DNA of 41,970 nucleotides from an uncultured Planctomycetaceae bacterium (lineage in GTDB: Bacteria; Planctomycetota; Planctomycetia; Pirellulales; Pirellulaceae). The notes under the pieces were generated by a model that was given only the letters and a program-made list of their open reading frames with translations, had not been told where the DNA came from and did no database searches. The position numbers were made by a program, and so were the translations under genes. Where the stretch lies: assembly GCA_903863885.1 (NCBI GenBank), contig CAIPEB010000159.1, forward strand, positions 1 to 41,970, written 5' to 3'. Shown piece after piece: positions 33,225-41,970 of the stretch. Every line of letters starts with the position of its first letter. Position 1 is the first letter of the stretch.

Positions 33225-34516
33225 TCCTGGCCATTGACCTTGGCTCGACTTCGTTCAAGGCGGCGGTGATGGATCGCCGGTTGAAATCACTTGGCATTGG
33301 CTCATCGGCATTGGATTATCAATTCGCCAGCGGCGGCCAGGTGGAACTTGACGCAGACGGCGTCCTGATTGCTTTTCGAGAATCCGTCGCGTCCGCACTC
33401 CGCTCGGCGGGTTTGAAGGCAACCGCCTTGCGGGCCATCGCGATTACCAGCCAGGCGCAGACATTCACGGTGATTGACTCGTGCGGTTGCGCCAAAATGC
33501 GATTCATCTCCTGGCAGGACAACCAGGCGGAAGCGGCCTGCTTGGACCTGAAAAGGTCCAAGGTTTTGGCCGATTTCGGCCGGCATTGCAGCTTTGGCGA
33601 ACCGCTGGCGGCGCTGCAGGTTTGCCAGGTCCTGCGCCTCCAGCGAACTCGGCCCGGCCTCATTCAACCGTGCGACTCCATTGTCAAACTGCCGGCTTAT
33701 TTCGTGCGGCTGCTCTGCGGCGAACCGGTCATTGACGACAACCTTGCGGCGATGAGCGGTTTCTACTCGTTGACGCTCCGGGATTGGTGGCCGGCGGCGC
33801 TTCAAGTCGGCGGCGTTCTGCGCGAGCAACTGCCGCGGGTAATTCCCATCGGCAGCGTGGCGTCGCGCACGACCCGGATTGCGCGGCAACTGGGCTTCCC
33901 CGAAGGGATTCCCATCGTGCTGGCGGGCAACGATCAGACCGCCGGCGCCTACGGCGCGCAATTGGATCGCAACAACGCAATTCTGCTCACGCTCGGCACG
34001 GCGCAGGTGGCCTATGCCTGCCGGCGGCGAATGCCCTCGCCCCGCGCCGGACTGGTTCGTGGTCCATATCCGGGCGGACGGGCTTATCGTCTGGCGGCGG
34101 ATGGTTGCGGAGGCAACATCATTAACTGGGCACAAACCGTGCTCGCAGGTTGTGAGAACGATGAACGGTTCTTCGCCCAGGCGGCTGGATCCGAATGCGG
34201 CAGTCGCGGCCTTGTGTTTGAGCCGTTGTTGGACAACAGCACGGGTATCTGGCGCAATATCGGCCTGCACCATGCGCCCGCGGATTTTGCCCGCTCGGTG
34301 ATTGAGTCGTTGAGCCGGCGAATGGCGGCCATGGCGAAACGTCTTTCCGCCGGCCTGCGTCACCAGGAGTTTCTAGCCGCCGGCGGCGGCAGTCAAAGTC
34401 CGTTGTTTGTGCAGACGGTTTCCGAGATGCTCGGAGCCCCCGTGCGCGCCGTGACCGCGAGCCCTGTTATTGGAGCAGGACGGATGGCGGCACAGGCAAT
34501 CGCGCGAGCGGATTGA
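33221..34516 (+). CDS. FGGY-family carbohydrate kinase
   Basis: A 431-residue kinase of the xylulokinase/gluconokinase family. The first half has MILAIDLGSTSFKAAV (phosphate loop), SQAQTF in place of the usual SGQMHG, and ISWQDNQAE. The second half has the catalytic Asp in VLAGNDQTAGAYGAQL, GTAQVAYA (phosphate 2 loop), and the adenosine-binding AAGGGSQSPLFVQ. It is shorter than the usual 490-500 residues, with compact linkers. It phosphorylates the pathway sugar or polyol, and its product is a good candidate for the DeoR ligand. Its start overlaps the previous stop as ATGA, and it is the last gene of the operon. Confidence 0.9.
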   Translation: MILAIDLGSTSFKAAVMDRRLKSLGIGSSALDYQFASGGQVELDADGVLIAFRESVASALRSAGLKATALRAIAITSQAQTFTVIDSCGCAKMRFISWQDNQAEAACLDLKRSKVLADFGRHCSFGEPLAALQVCQVLRLQRTRPGLIQPCDSIVKLPAYFVRLLCGEPVIDDNLAAMSGFYSLTLRDWWPAALQVGGVLREQLPRVIPIGSVASRTTRIARQLGFPEGIPIVLAGNDQTAGAYGAQLDRNNAILLTLGTAQVAYACRRRMPSPRAGLVRGPYPGGRAYRLAADGCGGNIINWAQTVLAGCENDERFFAQAAGSECGSRGLVFEPLLDNSTGIWRNIGLHHAPADFARSVIESLSRRMAAMAKRLSAGLRHQEFLAAGGGSQSPLFVQTVSEMLGAPVRAVTASPVIGAGRMAAQAIARAD

Positions 34517-34795
34517 CGGCGCCGGACATTCCCGTTGTCGCCTCGCGTCAGTCGTGCTCGGGGACCTTGCCGAGGCCGTTCCCTTCCGCCACCGCTCGTG
34601 CGGCAGCTGCCTGCAAAGCGGCATTTCAAGAGTTCGAGTCCCGTCGGCGTCTTTGAATCTCCGACAGGCGAGCAGAGATCAAGCGCTGAGGTGCAGGAGA
34701 CGATATCCGGTCGTCCCACGGTTCGGCTGGAATGTCGGTTGGCAGGTTGTTAGGCTGGACGCAATTCGACGAAAGCCGTTTGAGGAGGTCGACGC

Positions 34796-37700
34796 ATGGT
34801 GGATTGCCGCGGCGGATGGCGCGTCATGCTGCTTTGGGGCGCAGCCTGTGCCGCTGCTGTTTCGGTTCGGGCCGAGCCACTGGGCACTGACATCGCCGGC
34901 AGCACACACTCGTCGGCCAGCAGCGCTCGGGACCCGGTGCTTGGTCCCGATCTGGTCCTTTGGCTGGATGCTCAGGACTTGCGGCGGACGGTGTCGGCAA
35001 CGGACGCGGACGCTCCGACCCCGATCGCCGAGTGGCCGGACCGCAGCCAGTACGGTCACCATGCAAGGCAGCCCGAGGTCGACCGGCGGCCGACGCTTGC
35101 CCGCGACGCGGCGGGCGATGCGCTCGACGCAGTGCATTTCTCCACCGGGCGCCGCCAGTGGCTTTCCGCCGGCAATGCTCGGTCGCTCGATTTGGCCCAG
35201 GTGTCGATCTTCGTCGTTGCCCGGGCGAGTCGTTCGTCAGGCGACATGTGGCTGTTGAGCAAGAACCACTGGGGACCTCCGTGGACCGGCTACGGCATCG
35301 CCGTGAGCCACGACGGATTGCATCCCTGGCCGCACTTGGGGCTGGAAAACGGGGCCCGCGGCTATTTCCAGGCCCGCGGATCGCTGAGCTCGGGCTTCCG
35401 CATCGTATCGCTTGTGTACGACGGCCGCACCGCCGCCGCGTGTCTCGACGCCAGGCCCGACAACCGCCAGGACGTCGCCGGGGCAATCGTCGCCAACCGC
35501 GAGCCGCTAACCATCGGGACTCTCGGCGGCCAGTACCTTGAAGGCGACATCGCCGAGATGCTCGTCTACCGCAAGGCCCTGGACGAGGCCGGGCAGCGGC
35601 AGGTCCACGGATATTTGGTGGAGAAATACGGGCTGCCCGAAAACCTCGCCCGTCCCGACGATCCGCCGCTGGTCCGCGATTGGCTCTTTCAGGCTGACGG
35701 ACATCCGCTCGCCCGACGCATCGCGGAAGAAATCGGCTGGGCCCGATCCCTGGCTGCACGCCTGGACAAGCTCGACCGGCAGGCGACGTCGGAATCCCGG
35801 TTCGCCGCCGAGTTGGCCGAGTTGGATTCCCTTGCTGCGCTGCTTGCAGGCAAGTCGAGTTCCAAATCCACCGTGGCGCTGCGGGACTTGTATCTGGCGG
35901 TGCGGCGAGTGAAGAGGGCGATCGCGCTGAAGAACCCGCTTGTCGACTTCACGCAAATCCTGTGCATCGACCAACCGTATCCGCAGGGTTCCGAGTGGCA
36001 GCATCAAGCGATCCATCGTCTTGGGCACCGGGCGGTGCCGGGCGGGCGCCTGCTGGTCTTGCAGGGGTTCTCGCCGGACTCCGCAGTGCGCACACTCGGG
36101 CCGGTCGAACCGGGCAGCTACTGGCGTCCGGACTTGTCGTTCGACGGCCGCCGGGTGCTGTTCTGCTACAAGGCCGCCGGCGAGAAGAGTTTTCATCTGT
36201 ATGAAACGGCGATCGACGGCGGCGCAATCCGGCGGCTCACCGACGGCGACTACGACGACATCGACCCGATCTACCTGCCCGACGGGCACATCCTGTTCAC
36301 CACCACACGGGCGAACACCTATGTCCGCTGCGGGCCGTATATCTACAGTTATACCCTGGCCCGGTGCAACGCTGATGGGACCGAAGTGTACCTGATCAGC
36401 CAGAACAGCGAGCCCGACTTCGTCCCCTCGCTGCTGCCCGACGGCCGCGTGATCTACTCGCGGTGGGAGTACACCGACAAGTCGGTCTTCCGCGTGCAGA
36501 GCCTGTGGACGACCAACCCCGACGGCACCGACACGATGACGTTCTGGGGCAATCAATCGGTGTGGCCCGACCACCAGGCGGAGCCGCGGGCCATACCTGA
36601 CAGCCGGCGGGTGATGTTTGCCGCGGTCGGCCACCACGACTGGTTCACCGGCTCGATCGGCATCATCGATCCCCGCAAGGGATTCAACTATCCGCACGGG
36701 CTGACCAAAGTAACTCGCGACGTGCCGTGGCCGGAGGTGGGCGACGGGCCGGCGGAGACCGCCGAAGCAGCCGACTATCACGCCGCCGGGGCGTACACCA
36801 GTTATAAGACACCGTTCCCGCTTTCCGAGGAGGATTTCCTCGTCTCGGCGCGCGGGACCGACGACAAGTTCCGCCTCTACCTGATGGACTCGCACGGCAA
36901 CCGCGAACTGCTCTTCGAGGGGCTGCACAACGTGTGGCATGCGATGCCGGTGCGCTCCATCGTGCCGCCGCCGCAAGTGCCCGACCGCGTGGCATGGCCG
37001 GGCACGGGGCCGCAGCGAAAGCCCGCGCAGCCGGGTGTGCTTTTTAGCGCCGACATTTACCAGGGCGTTCCCGATCTGCCCCGCGGCAGTGTGAAGTACA
37101 TTCGCGTGGTCGAGTCCGACCCGAAGACGTACTCCACTTGGTTCAAGACGTTCCGCCTCTCTGGCCCGCCGGTATCGGTTGTCTTCGAGGACTCGGTCAA
37201 GCGGTTCCTGGGCACGGCGCCGGTCCACGCCGACGGCTCGTTCGCGGCCGTCGTTCCACCGGGCAGGGCATTGAGCTTCCAACTGCTCGACGAGAAGAAA
37301 CGCTGCGTGCAGACGATGCGGAGCTTCACCGGAGTGATGCCGGACGAGCGGCGCGGGTGCGTGGGGTGCCACGAATCGCACAGCGCCGCACCGCCGCACA
37401 GCACGGCGCTGGCCCTGCGTCAGCCGCCCCGCGAGCTGACTCCGCCGCCCTGGGGCGACGACACCATCAGCTTCCCGCGGTTCGTCCAGCCGGTGCTGGA
37501 TCGCCACTGCGGCAAGTGCCACCAGGGCGACGGCGAAGGACGCCGCACGCTGGACCTCACCTCCCGGCCCGCCGCAAGCGTGTTCACCGAGCCGTATCTC
37601 ACGCTGGTCGGGGCGGCGGGCTGGAACAATCCAGCGACCGATCGCAAACAGCCCGGCTACGGCATCGCCGGCGCCATACCGGTGGAGACGATGGACGACT

Positions 37701-37972
37701 CGAAGCTCGAGCCGAAAGGACTGGCAACGCTGCGACCCGGTACCACGCTCTCGGCCGCAAGCCCGCTGATCGAGCACGTTACAAACGGCAAACACCACGG
37801 CGTGCGACTGGAGGGCGCGGACCTGGAGCGGCTCATGGCCTGGATCGACGCCAACTGCCCGTACATGGGCGACGCGGAAATCCGCGCGCTGCCGGATCCC
37901 GATTTCCCCGGCATTGCGGAGCTGCCCATCCGCCCTCGCGTACGCACCGCCCCGGTCATACCGCGGCCTTGA
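34796..37972 (+). CDS. Secreted LamG/beta-propeller/two-haem protein (hydrazine-synthase-alpha-like)
   Basis: A 1058-residue exported protein. A signal peptide (1-24, WRVMLLWGAACAAAVSVRA) is followed by a LamG-like domain at about 45-285 (VLWLDAQDLRRT...TIGTLGGQYLEGDIAEMLVYRKAL). A helical linker (285-385) and a PD40-type beta-propeller (390-770) come next, with blades such as GGAIRRLTDGDYDDIDPIYLPDG. The C-terminal part holds two c-type haem sites, CVGCH at about 855 and CGKCH at about 905. The order propeller then two haems is that of the hydrazine-synthase alpha subunit fold, widespread in planctomycetes without anammox. The ATG has GAGGAGG upstream. Redox partner and substrate are unknown. 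Bases 34517-34795 before it hold no gene. Confidence 0.88.
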   Translation: MVDCRGGWRVMLLWGAACAAAVSVRAEPLGTDIAGSTHSSASSARDPVLGPDLVLWLDAQDLRRTVSATDADAPTPIAEWPDRSQYGHHARQPEVDRRPTLARDAAGDALDAVHFSTGRRQWLSAGNARSLDLAQVSIFVVARASRSSGDMWLLSKNHWGPPWTGYGIAVSHDGLHPWPHLGLENGARGYFQARGSLSSGFRIVSLVYDGRTAAACLDARPDNRQDVAGAIVANREPLTIGTLGGQYLEGDIAEMLVYRKALDEAGQRQVHGYLVEKYGLPENLARPDDPPLVRDWLFQADGHPLARRIAEEIGWARSLAARLDKLDRQATSESRFAAELAELDSLAALLAGKSSSKSTVALRDLYLAVRRVKRAIALKNPLVDFTQILCIDQPYPQGSEWQHQAIHRLGHRAVPGGRLLVLQGFSPDSAVRTLGPVEPGSYWRPDLSFDGRRVLFCYKAAGEKSFHLYETAIDGGAIRRLTDGDYDDIDPIYLPDGHILFTTTRANTYVRCGPYIYSYTLARCNADGTEVYLISQNSEPDFVPSLLPDGRVIYSRWEYTDKSVFRVQSLWTTNPDGTDTMTFWGNQSVWPDHQAEPRAIPDSRRVMFAAVGHHDWFTGSIGIIDPRKGFNYPHGLTKVTRDVPWPEVGDGPAETAEAADYHAAGAYTSYKTPFPLSEEDFLVSARGTDDKFRLYLMDSHGNRELLFEGLHNVWHAMPVRSIVPPPQVPDRVAWPGTGPQRKPAQPGVLFSADIYQGVPDLPRGSVKYIRVVESDPKTYSTWFKTFRLSGPPVSVVFEDSVKRFLGTAPVHADGSFAAVVPPGRALSFQLLDEKKRCVQTMRSFTGVMPDERRGCVGCHESHSAAPPHSTALALRQPPRELTPPPWGDDTISFPRFVQPVLDRHCGKCHQGDGEGRRTLDLTSRPAASVFTEPYLTLVGAAGWNNPATDRKQPGYGIAGAIPVETMDDSKLEPKGLATLRPGTTLSAASPLIEHVTNGKHHGVRLEGADLERLMAWIDANCPYMGDAEIRALPDPDFPGIAELPIRPRVRTAPVIPRP

Positions 37973-38194
37973 GGATTGCTTGCCCTGCAGCTTCACACTG
38001 GGATTGCGTTGATGATCGGCGCCGGTGGCTTGCTTTGCATTCGGTTCGGTTTGCCGCTCTGGAATCTTGCACATTTGCAGCATTGAAAGCTGATTCAGCC
38101 GCTTTATTGGGTGGGGTGTTCTGCGATCGCGAGTTGAACGATCGGGGACAGGGCTATTCCGATTTGTTCGATTTGACGTTGGGGGGAAGCAGCA

Positions 38195-38423
38195 ATGAAC
38201 AGCCGCAAGAAGGCGAAAGTGAAACGCTCCGGAAGAAGTCAGTACCACCCGCGATTCGAGATGCTGGAGCACCGCTACCTGCTCGCCTGCCCCCGAAGTC
38301 GCCGTGATACCCGGTACGCAGTCGCTTCCGGTCGGCGAGACTGTCCACTTCGGCGCCGCGGTGGAGAACTCGTCGGCGCGAGTGCCGACGCTCATGGTCA
38401 ACAACCGCAGGGACCAACTATGA
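38195..38423 (+). pseudogene. LEPR-XLL surface-protein remnant with frameshift
   Basis: The frame starts with a Lys/Arg-rich stretch and RFEMLEHRYLLA, a variant of the planctomycete LEPR-XLL sorting or anchoring motif (usually FEPLEPRLLLS). After a run of five C (38290-38294) the sensible reading moves by one base: PEVAVIPGTQSLPVGETVHF continues to a TGA at 38421-38423 that overlaps the next ATG as ATGA. With one C fewer the two parts join into a small protein of about 75 residues. In the printed frame it runs on, out of register, into the creatininase gene. It may be a decayed large surface protein or a sequencing error. Confidence 0.6.
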
Positions 38424-40117
38424 AGACCAGCATACTTGAAGCCGGATTGCCTCGCGGGACCGTTCTAATCGTGTCGACCATGGCCCTGCTTTTCCTGGCC
38501 GCCCCCGGCGGTCTGCTCGCGGCGGCACCAGACGGGAATCAGGCCGCGCCGGCTCGCATTACGCTGCAGTCTCGGCCCGGTGCCATGCAGGTCGAGGCGC
38601 GCGTGCCCGGCCTCGACAACCAGGCCTTTGCGCTGGGGATTCCCGAGACCATCGGCTGCCGTGAGGCCATGCTGGTGAATTTCCCGGAGGCGAAGATCGA
38701 GTGGCAGGGACCGGACGCGGATGGCGTTGTCTCGTGTTCCTGGGGGCCGGGCGGGCGGGTCTCCTACGAGCTACGGCTCATTCCGGCAGTGGATTACGTG
38801 GACGTGAAAATGACGGTCCGTAATCACACGGAGTTCCTATGGCACGACGTGTTTGCCTTCAATTGCGTCAACCCGATCGAGGCACCGGCGTTCCAGGACT
38901 GGAAGCTCGCGCGGACGTACATGAGTTCGCGCGGTAAGCCGCTGTGTATGGCGCGGACGGCACGAGTGAAAGGGCACATGCCCACAGTCGGTTTCTATCT
39001 GCCTGAGTGGATCAAGGCAGGCGAGGAGTCCGTCTTCGTGCGCGGTTTCGAAGCCACGAGTCCCGATCGTACGGACGGGTCATGGATCGTGACGCTCTCG
39101 GAACCGGCCGGGGCCTACATGGCGGCCACGGCGATCGAAGCCGCTTTCCTGTTCGACAACCTGGACCGCTGCTGCCTCCATGCCGCGCCCGGTTTTGGCG
39201 ACATCGGCCCTCGCGAAGGAAGCACGACAGTCAGCCGCATCTACTTGGCTAAAGGCACACTCGACGAGTTTCTCCAACGGCTGGAAGCAGACCGTCCGCA
39301 ATTGGCGGCGCGACAGAAATTGGCGCGAAGCCGCACGGTGAACCGTGACACGAAGCCCTTTGGGCGCATGGAGGAAATGACGCCCGACGAACTGGAGGAA
39401 GTGCTCACGAAGGCGCCCGTCGCGTTTGTGCCGCTGGGCACGTTCGAGCATCACGGCTGGCATCTGCCCGTCTGTTTCGACGGCATCAAGGCCCACGCGT
39501 TATGCGAACGCGTCGCCCAACGGACCGGCGGGACAGTGTTGCCCACGTTCTTCTACGGCACCGGGGGCGGGCACGTGAGTTACAAGTGGACGCTCATGCT
39601 TCCGGAAGCGCAGATCGCACCGCTGATCGAGAAGACGTTGGACCACCTCGCCCGCCAGGGCTTCAAGGTGGTGGTCCTGCTCACAGGCCATTACCCTCAG
39701 GAGCAAGTGGACATGGTCCATCGGCTTGCCCGTGATGCACAGGAGCGGCATCCGCGCGTGCGGTTCATCGGATTGACCGAACCGGAGGTGACGACCGCTG
39801 AGCCGGGTGACCCTGCGTCCGGCGACCATGCCGCCAAGTATGAGACAAGTCTCGCGCAGACGCTGAATCGCGATTGGGTCCACTTGGACCGGCTGACTGC
39901 GGGACGCGATCCGGCCCAGGTCACGCTGCCGGATACACCCAAAAAGGATGCGCCGACGCATGACCCAACGCATGCCCTCTACGCCATTCACGGTCAGGAT
40001 CCACGCACGAAGGCGTCCAAGGAACTGGGCGACAAACTGCTGGCCGAGATCGTGTCCCGGCTGGCGGGCAAAGTGGAAGAGGCACTGCGTGGCGCCAGGA
40101 CTGAGGCGGGCCCGTGA
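38420..40117 (+). CDS. Secreted protein with beta-sandwich and creatininase-family domain
   Basis: A 565-residue protein. A signal peptide (VLIVSTMALLFLAAPGGLLAA) precedes a beta-rich domain of unknown type at about 45-285 (GRVSYELRLIPAVDYVDVKMTVRN, typical of a lectin-like or galactose-mutarotase-like fold). The C-terminal creatininase-type amidohydrolase domain (about 305-520) has PLGTFEHHGWHLPVCFDG, corresponding to the metal-binding PxGSxEQHGPHLPLxTD, then FFYGTGGGHVSYK and VVLLTGHYPQEQVDM (in place of the usual NGHGGN). Metal ligands Glu, His and Asp are present. Real creatininases are cytoplasmic, so export and this N-terminal fusion are unusual. The function is probably hydrolysis of a cyclic amide or similar bond, unproven. 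Confidence 0.78.
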   Translation: MKTSILEAGLPRGTVLIVSTMALLFLAAPGGLLAAAPDGNQAAPARITLQSRPGAMQVEARVPGLDNQAFALGIPETIGCREAMLVNFPEAKIEWQGPDADGVVSCSWGPGGRVSYELRLIPAVDYVDVKMTVRNHTEFLWHDVFAFNCVNPIEAPAFQDWKLARTYMSSRGKPLCMARTARVKGHMPTVGFYLPEWIKAGEESVFVRGFEATSPDRTDGSWIVTLSEPAGAYMAATAIEAAFLFDNLDRCCLHAAPGFGDIGPREGSTTVSRIYLAKGTLDEFLQRLEADRPQLAARQKLARSRTVNRDTKPFGRMEEMTPDELEEVLTKAPVAFVPLGTFEHHGWHLPVCFDGIKAHALCERVAQRTGGTVLPTFFYGTGGGHVSYKWTLMLPEAQIAPLIEKTLDHLARQGFKVVVLLTGHYPQEQVDMVHRLARDAQERHPRVRFIGLTEPEVTTAEPGDPASGDHAAKYETSLAQTLNRDWVHLDRLTAGRDPAQVTLPDTPKKDAPTHDPTHALYAIHGQDPRTKASKELGDKLLAEIVSRLAGKVEEALRGARTEAGP

Positions 40118-40143
40118 TCGTGTATTCGGGCAAGAAACCAATC

Positions 40144-41970
<1,827 letters not shown>

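Noticed and set aside
34606-34652. A functional tRNA-Cys
   Set aside because: The anticodon arm is good, but the T-stem is only partly paired and no D-arm or acceptor stem can be formed; kept only as a weak remnant finding.
34796-37972. Evidence for anammox metabolism
   Set aside because: The protein has the alpha-subunit-like layout, but the beta/gamma subunits and other anammox genes are absent and such proteins are common in non-anammox relatives.
35507-38404. A 965-residue open frame on the minus strand, antisense to the LamG/propeller/haem gene
   Set aside because: It runs exactly opposite a well-supported gene, has no domain signature or ribosome-binding site, and is explained by high G+C at third codon positions.

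Overview
The window is a G+C-rich chromosomal segment, probably from a metagenome-assembled genome of a planctomycete or close relative. The assignment is an inference. It rests on a LEPR-XLL-like cell-surface N-terminus (38195), a LamG/beta-propeller/two-haem protein of the type common in planctomycetes (34796), secreted GH123-like and Tat-exported parallel beta-helix proteins, a short orphan of a type I associate with planctomycetes (11439), and a neutral-ceramidase-like protein in a sugar operon. The first 35 bases are a sequencing-adapter remnant, so the left end is an assembly edge.

Left part (0.27-4.7 kb, minus strand): housekeeping genes ppc, purE and purK, with purE and purK overlapping by 4 bases. 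5.1-13.9 kb (plus): a polysaccharide-degradation locus with an FCD-type GntR regulator under a textbook self-controlled promoter, a secreted GH2 enzyme with a LamG-like domain inside its catalytic barrel, a Tat-exported beta-helix protein and a secreted GH123-like protein.

13.9-26 kb: a mosaic of regulatory, stress-type and glycan genes. It holds two MpsC/DUF2294 paralogues on opposite strands with a structured RNA candidate between them, a C-terminally extended CsrA, a GT4/(alpha,alpha)-barrel/GH130 triad, an HD-GYP protein, several very small membrane or secreted proteins, and an orphan NtrC-type response regulator. Two near-consensus sigma-54 promoters lie near that regulator and point at two of the small genes. 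REP-like palindromic repeats fill the gap at 25.9-26.1 kb.

26.2-34.5 kb (plus): a DeoR-type regulator with a perfect inverted-repeat operator. It is followed by a tightly coupled operon of class III aminotransferase, cupin, sugar-porter MFS transporter, Gfo/Idh/MocA dehydrogenase, neutral-ceramidase-like hydrolase and FGGY kinase. This combination does not match a catabolic pathway I can name and is the best candidate for an undescribed system here; an amino-sugar or amino-cyclitol substrate is my inference.

34.8-41.5 kb: a large secreted LamG/propeller/two-haem protein related to the hydrazine-synthase alpha subunit fold, a frameshifted LEPR-XLL remnant, a secreted protein with a C-terminal creatininase-type domain, and a secreted CE1-type esterase on the minus strand. 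I saw no complete tRNA, rRNA, CRISPR array, transposase or prophage gene.
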